The notes under the pieces: model-generated
What the model saw: only the letters and a program-made list of their open reading frames with translations
What the model was told of the DNA's origin: nothing
Databases searched by the model: none
Translations under genes and position numbers: made by a program
DNA from: an uncultured Oscillospiraceae bacterium
Lineage (GTDB): Bacteria > Bacillota > Clostridia > Oscillospirales > Oscillospiraceae
Reading direction: 5' to 3'
Length of the DNA stretch: 64,000 nt
NCBI GenBank assembly: GCA_934589835.1
Contig: CAKTOK010000002.1
Span: forward strand, 1-64,000
Part shown: in pieces, positions 59,296 to 64,000 of the stretch
Layout: every line of letters starts with the position of its first letter
Numbering within the stretch: position 1 is the stretch's first letter

Positions 59296-60522
59296 ATGGG
59301 AATTTATGAAGAACTGGTGGCCCGCGGCCTGATCGCGCAGGTCACCAATGAGGATGAGATCCGTGAGATGATCAACAACGGCAAGGCTACGTTCTATATC
59401 GGCTTTGACTGTACGGCGGACTCTCTGACGGCGGGCCATTTCATGGCGCTGACCCTGATGAAGCGCTTGCAGATGGCGGGCAACAAGCCCATCGCCCTCA
59501 TCGGCGGCGGTACCACCATGATCGGAGATCCCTCCGGCCGTACCGATATGCGGAAGATGCTTACCAAGGAGGATATCGACCACAACGCCGAGTGCTTCAA
59601 ACGCCAGATGGAGCGGTTTATCGACTTTGGCAAGGGCAAGGCCATCATGCTCAACAACGCCGACTGGCTGCTGAAGCTGAATTATGTGGATCTGCTGCGT
59701 GAGGTGGGCGCCTGCTTCTCCGTCAACAATATGCTCCGCGCCGAGTGCTACAAGCAGCGCATGGAGAAGGGGCTGAGCTTCCTGGAGTTCAACTACATGA
59801 TCATGCAGAGCTACGACTTCTACTATATGTTCCAGCACAACGGCTGCAATATGCAGTTCGGCGGCAACGACCAGTGGTCCAATATGCTGGGCGGCACCGA
59901 GCTGATCCGCCGCAAGCTGGGCAAGGATGCCCACGCCATGACCATCACCCTGCTGACGGACTCTCAGGGCAACAAGATGGGCAAGACCGCCGGCAACGCC
60001 GTATGGCTGGATCCCAACAAGACCAGTCCCTTCGAGTTCTATCAGTACTGGCGCAACATCGATGACGCCGATGTGCTCAAGTGCATCCGGATGCTGACGT
60101 TCCTGCCGCTGGAGGAGATCGACAAGATGTCCGCTTGGGAGGGCGCGCAGCTCAACGAAGCTAAGGATATTCTGGCGTTCGAGCTGACGAAGCTGGTTCA
60201 CGGCGAGGAGGAGGCCGAGAAGGCCCGCACCGCGTCCAAGGCGCTGTTCTCCGGCGCGGGCGACACCGCACATATGCCCACCACCGAGCTGACCAACGAC
60301 GATTTCGGCGGCGGCGCCATCGATGTGCTGACGCTGCTGGTCAAGTGCGGTCTGGCGGCCTCCAAGGGCGAGGCGCGCCGTCTGGTGCAGCAGGGAGGCG
60401 TGGCCGTCAACGATGAGAAGGTGTCCGCCATCGAGACCACCTTCGGCTGCGAGCAGTTCACCGGCGACGGCGTTGTCATCAAAAAGGGCAAAAAGGTCTT
60501 CCATCGGGCCGTGCTGGTGTAA
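59296..60522 (+). CDS. tyrS: Tyrosyl-tRNA synthetase
   Basis: A 408-residue class Ic synthetase. FYIGFDCTADSLTAGHFM carries the HIGH-like motif, FGGNDQWSNMLGG the tyrosine-binding region, KMGKTAGN the KMSKS-like motif, and the C-terminal S4 domain (LLVKCGLAASKGEARRLVQQGG) binds tRNA. The start follows AGGAGAAAGG. It is monocistronic, set off by the T-box and a strong terminator. Confidence 0.96.
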   Translation: MGIYEELVARGLIAQVTNEDEIREMINNGKATFYIGFDCTADSLTAGHFMALTLMKRLQMAGNKPIALIGGGTTMIGDPSGRTDMRKMLTKEDIDHNAECFKRQMERFIDFGKGKAIMLNNADWLLKLNYVDLLREVGACFSVNNMLRAECYKQRMEKGLSFLEFNYMIMQSYDFYYMFQHNGCNMQFGGNDQWSNMLGGTELIRRKLGKDAHAMTITLLTDSQGNKMGKTAGNAVWLDPNKTSPFEFYQYWRNIDDADVLKCIRMLTFLPLEEIDKMSAWEGAQLNEAKDILAFELTKLVHGEEEAEKARTASKALFSGAGDTAHMPTTELTNDDFGGGAIDVLTLLVKCGLAASKGEARRLVQQGGVAVNDEKVSAIETTFGCEQFTGDGVVIKKGKKVFHRAVLV

Positions 60523-60563
60523 GCGCCGCGGGGCGCATGACGCAGTTTGGCTTCACATTCATC

Positions 60564-60605
60564 CGGCAAGGGCCGCGGCGCTGCCGCGGCCCTTGCCGCT
60601 TTTTC
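60564..60605. terminator. tyrS terminator
   Basis: A 16-bp perfect GC-rich stem (CGGCAAGGGCCGCGGC and complement) with a 3-nt loop, then CTTTTT. Confidence 0.9.
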
Positions 60606-60628
60606 GACGGCGGCAGCGTTGAAAGGTA

Positions 60629-60657
60629 TTGAATGCCTGCGGGTTTTATATTATAAT
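60629..60657 (+). promoter_or_regulatory. queA promoter
   Basis: TTGAAT (60629-60634), 17-bp spacer, TATAAT (60652-60657). Confidence 0.75.
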
Positions 60658-60693
60658 GAATTGTTATTACAACGGAGAATGAGTGATGAATGT

Positions 60694-61719
60694 ATGAAAA
60701 CCCATGATTTTTACTTTGACCTGCCGCCGGAGCTGATCGCGCAGACCCCCATTCCGCAGCGCGACGCCTCGCGGCTGCTGGTGCTGAACAAGGCCACCGG
60801 CGCCACGGAGCACCGGCATTTTTATGACCTGCCGTCCTATCTGAGGGCGGGAGACTGTCTGATCCTGAACAATTCCCGAGTGCTGCCCGCCCGCCTGCTG
60901 GGCCACCGTGTACCGGGCGGCGGGGCCTGCGAGGTGCTGCTGCTTATCGACCGCGGCGATAACGTGTGGGAATGTCTGGTCCGGCCGGGGAAAAAGCTGC
61001 GCGCCGGCGCACGGATCGCCTTCGGCGACGGGGAGCTGACGGCGGAGATCGCGGAGGAGCTGCCGGACGGCAACCGTCTGGTACGGTTCTTCTACGAGGG
61101 CATTTTTCTGGAGGTGCTGGACCGGCTGGGCAAGATGCCCCTGCCGCCCTACATCAAGGAGGAGCTGCAGGACCGCGAGCGCTACCAGACCGTCTACTCC
61201 AAGGTGAACGGCTCTGCCGCGGCACCCACCGCCGGATTGCATTTTACGCCGGAGCTGCTGGAGCAGATCCGACAGATGGGTGTAAAGGTTGGATACGTTA
61301 CACTCCATGTGGGGCTTGGCACCTTCCGCCCTGTGAAGGAGAAGGAGATCACCGATCACACCATGCACAGCGAATACTGCGTCATCCCGCAGGAGACGGC
61401 GGAGCTCATCAATGAAACGAAGCGCAGCGGCGGCCGCGTCATCTGTGTGGGCACCACCAGCTGCCGCACCGTGGAATCTCAGGCGGCGGAGGATGGCACT
61501 ATGCGGGCCTGCGCCGGTTGGACGGACATCTTCATCTACCCGGGCTATCGCTTCAAGGTGATGGACGCGCTGGTGACCAACTTTCACCTGCCGGAATCCA
61601 CCCTCATCATGCTGGTTTCGGCGTTGGCCGGACGGGAGCACGTCCTGTCCGCCTACAAGGAGGCTGTGGCCCGACGCTATCGCTTCTTCTCCTTCGGCGA
61701 TGCGATGCTGATCTATTAA
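60694..61719 (+). CDS. queA: S-adenosylmethionine:tRNA ribosyltransferase-isomerase
   Basis: A 341-residue QueA that transfers the ribosyl part of SAM to preQ1 in tRNA to give epoxyqueuosine. It begins [19 protein letters not shown], followed by [48 protein letters not shown] and [20 protein letters not shown]. The start is taken at 60694 by family comparison; an in-frame ATG at 60679 is too near GGAG and 60694 rather far, so the choice is not firm. No tgt follows in this window. Confidence 0.94.
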   Translation: MKTHDFYFDLPPELIAQTPIPQRDASRLLVLNKATGATEHRHFYDLPSYLRAGDCLILNNSRVLPARLLGHRVPGGGACEVLLLIDRGDNVWECLVRPGKKLRAGARIAFGDGELTAEIAEELPDGNRLVRFFYEGIFLEVLDRLGKMPLPPYIKEELQDRERYQTVYSKVNGSAAAPTAGLHFTPELLEQIRQMGVKVGYVTLHVGLGTFRPVKEKEITDHTMHSEYCVIPQETAELINETKRSGGRVICVGTTSCRTVESQAAEDGTMRACAGWTDIFIYPGYRFKVMDALVTNFHLPESTLIMLVSALAGREHVLSAYKEAVARRYRFFSFGDAMLIY

Positions 61720-61736
61720 ACAGAGGAGGGCAGACT

Positions 61737-63986
61737 ATGCACTTACCGGACCTCGTATCCGATCTTGCGGTGATCCTGCTGACCGGCGGTATCATCACCG
61801 TCATTTTCAAACGGCTGAATCTGCCGCTGGTGCTGGGGTACATACTGGCAGGCTTCCTGATCGGCCCGTATATGCCGCTTTTCTTCTCCCTGGAGGACAG
61901 CGCCGCCATTGCTACCTGGAGCGAGATCGGCATCATCATCCTCATGTTCTGCCTGGGGCTGGAGTTCAATCTCCACAAGCTGGCCAGCGTCGGCGGCACG
62001 GCCATCATCACCGCGCTGGTGGAGGTAGGCGGCATGCTGGTCATCGGCTTTGCCGTAGGCCAGCTCATGGGCTGGGGCACGATGGACAGTATTTTCCTGG
62101 GCGGTATGCTGTCCATGTCGTCCACCACCATTATCATCAAGGCCTTCGACGAGCTGAACGCTCACAAGACGGACTTTGCCCCGCTGGTATTCGGCACGCT
62201 GGTGATGGAGGACATCGCCGGCATCTTCATGATGATCATTCTCTCCACCATCTCCGTCAGCAAATCCATCTCCGGCGGCGCGCTGGCGCTGCAGCTGGGC
62301 CTGCTGGTACTGTATCTGGTGCTGTGGCTGGTGCTGGGCATCTTCCTGCTGCCCACGCTGCTGAACAAGGCGTCCCGCCTGATGAGCGACGAAACGCTGC
62401 TCATCGTGTCGCTGGGTATCTGCTTCGGCATGGTGCTGCTGGCCGATGCGCTGGGCTTTTCCTCGGCGCTGGGCGCGTTTCTGGCCGGCTCGCTGCTGGC
62501 CGGTACTGTCCATGCCGAACGGGTGGAGCATTTGACCGCCGGCGTCAAGGACCTGTTCGGCGCGGTGTTCTTTATCTCCGTGGGCATGATGCTGGATCCC
62601 GGCGCCGTGGTGAAGTATATCGTGCCCATCCTGATTCTGACGCTGGTGACCATCGTGGGCAAACTGCTGTTCTCCTCGCTGGGCGTGCTGCTGTCCGGCC
62701 ATACGCTGCGTCAGGCCATCCACTGCGGCTGTTCGCTGGCGCAGATCGGTGAGTTCGCGTTCATCATTGCGTCGCTGGGTCTGTCGCTGGGCGTGATCGC
62801 CGACTATATCTATCCCATCATTATTTCGGTTTCCGTCATTACCACGCTGACCACACCGTTTTTCATCAAGAGCGCGGACGGGATCTGTACCTTTACCGAA
62901 AAGCTCCTGCCGGAGAAGCTGGTCCGCAAGCTGGACCGCTACACCGATGAGGAGCAGACCTCTCGGGAGCAGGACAGCGATTGGGCGGTATTTCTGCGGC
63001 GCTATGTGAAAAAGACGGTGTTCTACGGCGCGCTCATGCTGGGCTTCGTCATTCTGGGCGATGCGGTGCTGCTGCCCCTGCTGGAGGAGACCATTCCCGC
63101 AGCGTGGGTCAGCAAGGCGGTGACGCTTTGTGCGGTCTATCTGTGCATTGCCATGTTCATCCGCCCCATGCTGGACGCTCACTCGCCCCAGTACACGGTG
63201 CTGTGGGCCAAGAAGCGGAGCTTCCGCCTGCCGCTGATCGCCCTGAGCGTGATCCGTGTGCTCATCATCGTATGGATCGTGTTCCTGCCCATCCGCACGG
63301 TGCTGGGCATCCACAGCCTGTGGCTGCTGCCGCTGCTGGCAGCGGCGGTGCTGGTGGCCGGTCACTTCGGCTGGTTCGCGTCGGCCTATCTATCGGTGGA
63401 GACGCGATTCCTGACCAACTTCAACGAGCGGCTGCTCCAGCAATACGGCGACAGCAATGACGCCACATGGCTGGACGAGAAGCTGTACGTCACGGAGCTG
63501 TCCTGCCCGCAGGAGGAGGCCGGTAAGGACCTGCGCGCACTGGGCTGGGGCCGCCGCTATGGCGCGAACGTCATCAAGATCGTCCGCGGCAAGAAGGAGA
63601 TCGATATTCCCGCCGGCGACACGGTGCTCGCTGCCGGCGACCTGCTGGCCGTCATCGGCGAACGGGAGAATCTGTTGTCGCTGCGGCTGTCCGTCGGCGC
63701 CGGTGAGGCGTCCGACATCCCCACGCTGCACACCTATATCGAGGGAGAGAAGGCGCTGTATACCTATACGCTGGATGTGGCAAAGAACGACCACCTGGCC
63801 GGCAGCACCATCCGCGACAGCGGCCTGCGGGAGAACTACGATTGCATGATCCTGGGCCTGCAGCGGAACCTGCTGCCCATCATCGGGCCGGACGTGAATT
63901 TCGTCATCCAGCGCGGCGATCTGGTTTGGCTTCTGGGCTCCCGCCGCATGGCGGAGAAGGCGCTGGACGACATGGAGGAGGCATAA
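61737..63986 (+). CDS. Kef-type cation:proton antiporter with C-terminal TrkA-like domains (CPA2)
   Basis: A 749-residue membrane protein. The first 390 residues form the 11-13 spans of a CPA2 exchanger, with LGYILAGFLIGP, CLGLEFNLHKL, GTLVMEDIAGIFMM (conserved Asp) and GAFLAGSLLAGT. Further spans follow at about residues 430-560. The C-terminal 200 residues include two TrkA_C-like regulatory modules (LYVTELSCPQEEAGKDLRALGWG... and YTLDVAKNDHLAGSTIRDSGLR). It probably exchanges K+ or Na+ for protons and is gated by nucleotides or membrane state. ATG 61737 follows GAGGAGGG. Confidence 0.88.
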   Translation: MHLPDLVSDLAVILLTGGIITVIFKRLNLPLVLGYILAGFLIGPYMPLFFSLEDSAAIATWSEIGIIILMFCLGLEFNLHKLASVGGTAIITALVEVGGMLVIGFAVGQLMGWGTMDSIFLGGMLSMSSTTIIIKAFDELNAHKTDFAPLVFGTLVMEDIAGIFMMIILSTISVSKSISGGALALQLGLLVLYLVLWLVLGIFLLPTLLNKASRLMSDETLLIVSLGICFGMVLLADALGFSSALGAFLAGSLLAGTVHAERVEHLTAGVKDLFGAVFFISVGMMLDPGAVVKYIVPILILTLVTIVGKLLFSSLGVLLSGHTLRQAIHCGCSLAQIGEFAFIIASLGLSLGVIADYIYPIIISVSVITTLTTPFFIKSADGICTFTEKLLPEKLVRKLDRYTDEEQTSREQDSDWAVFLRRYVKKTVFYGALMLGFVILGDAVLLPLLEETIPAAWVSKAVTLCAVYLCIAMFIRPMLDAHSPQYTVLWAKKRSFRLPLIALSVIRVLIIVWIVFLPIRTVLGIHSLWLLPLLAAAVLVAGHFGWFASAYLSVETRFLTNFNERLLQQYGDSNDATWLDEKLYVTELSCPQEEAGKDLRALGWGRRYGANVIKIVRGKKEIDIPAGDTVLAAGDLLAVIGERENLLSLRLSVGAGEASDIPTLHTYIEGEKALYTYTLDVAKNDHLAGSTIRDSGLRENYDCMILGLQRNLLPIIGPDVNFVIQRGDLVWLLGSRRMAEKALDDMEEA

Positions 63987-64000
63987 ATGTTCAAGGTCAT
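63987..64000 (+). CDS. Start of a further gene, cut by the window edge
   Basis: ATG at 63987 right after the antiporter stop, with GGAGGAGG upstream. Only MFKV is readable, so no function can be given; it is likely co-transcribed with the antiporter. Confidence 0.55.

Overview
The window looks like a chromosome segment of a GC-rich, anaerobic, spore-forming Firmicute of the Oscillospiraceae type. The grounds are the sporulation genes (spoIIAA-spoIIAB-sigF, yunB, spoVM, a SPOCS-LysM protein, spoIIP), ferredoxin-dependent enzymes (an oxoacid oxidoreductase operon and nifJ), a butyryl-CoA:acetate-type CoA-transferase, T-box leaders, an OLE RNA, and Shine-Dalgarno sites of AGGAGG type throughout. 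The species cannot be named from the sequence.

Layout, left to right. 1-2358 (minus): aminotransferase, P-loop ATPase, ferredoxin and the start of an oxoacid:ferredoxin oxidoreductase. 2951-5328 (minus): amino-acid ABC transporter whose binding protein appears circularly permuted. 5673-11054 (plus): murD, yunB, ligA, a GH13 glycosidase. 11235-19314 (plus): nifJ, CoA-transferase, and valS behind a valine T-box. 19421-20892: spoIIA operon. 20882-23188 (minus): an apparent SOS operon made of a LexA-type box, a 39-residue membrane peptide and a radical-SAM/DUF4130 DNA-repair pair. 23291-28390: pcrA, small proteins including spoVM, and a SPOCS-LysM protein, followed by the RNase P RNA gene. 28861-30919 (minus): folC and folT under a tetrahydrofolate riboswitch.

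30932-41109 is the most unusual part: a 10.2-kb integrated filamentous phage (inovirus) with a Rep_trans initiator, an array of very small single-span membrane proteins (coat candidates), a 1117-residue adsorption protein, a pVI-like protein, a Zot/pI assembly ATPase and an IS30-family transposase. It is bounded by a 14-bp direct repeat. Just inside both ends, at the same offset, lies an inverted GGACA motif. Joining the flanks rebuilds a perfect 17-bp-arm terminator palindrome, so the element seems to have used the IS30-type transposase to enter the terminator of the neighbouring surface-protein gene. At least six related GTAACAC/GTGTTAC stem-loops, mostly at gene ends, and a tRNA-like sequence lie inside it.

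41173-43703 (minus): leucine-rich repeat/fibronectin III surface protein with an apparent frameshift after the signal peptide. 43965-48105 (plus): one-carbon operon fhs-fchA-folD-formate transporter. 48116-49206: two small proteins. 49237-50373 (minus): spoIIP. 50484-51869: guanine riboswitch and guanine deaminase. 51973-58895: OLE RNA, oapA, dxs, tlyA, nadK, argR, recN. 58961-64000: tyrosine T-box and tyrS, queA, a Kef-type antiporter and the first codons of one more gene.

Functionally the host genes describe amino-acid uptake and fermentation to 2-oxoacids and butyrate, folate salvage with formate-linked one-carbon metabolism, and endospore formation. Much of the regulation is by RNA: two T-boxes, THF and guanine riboswitches, and OLE. 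All family names come from reading the translated sequence; no database search was run.
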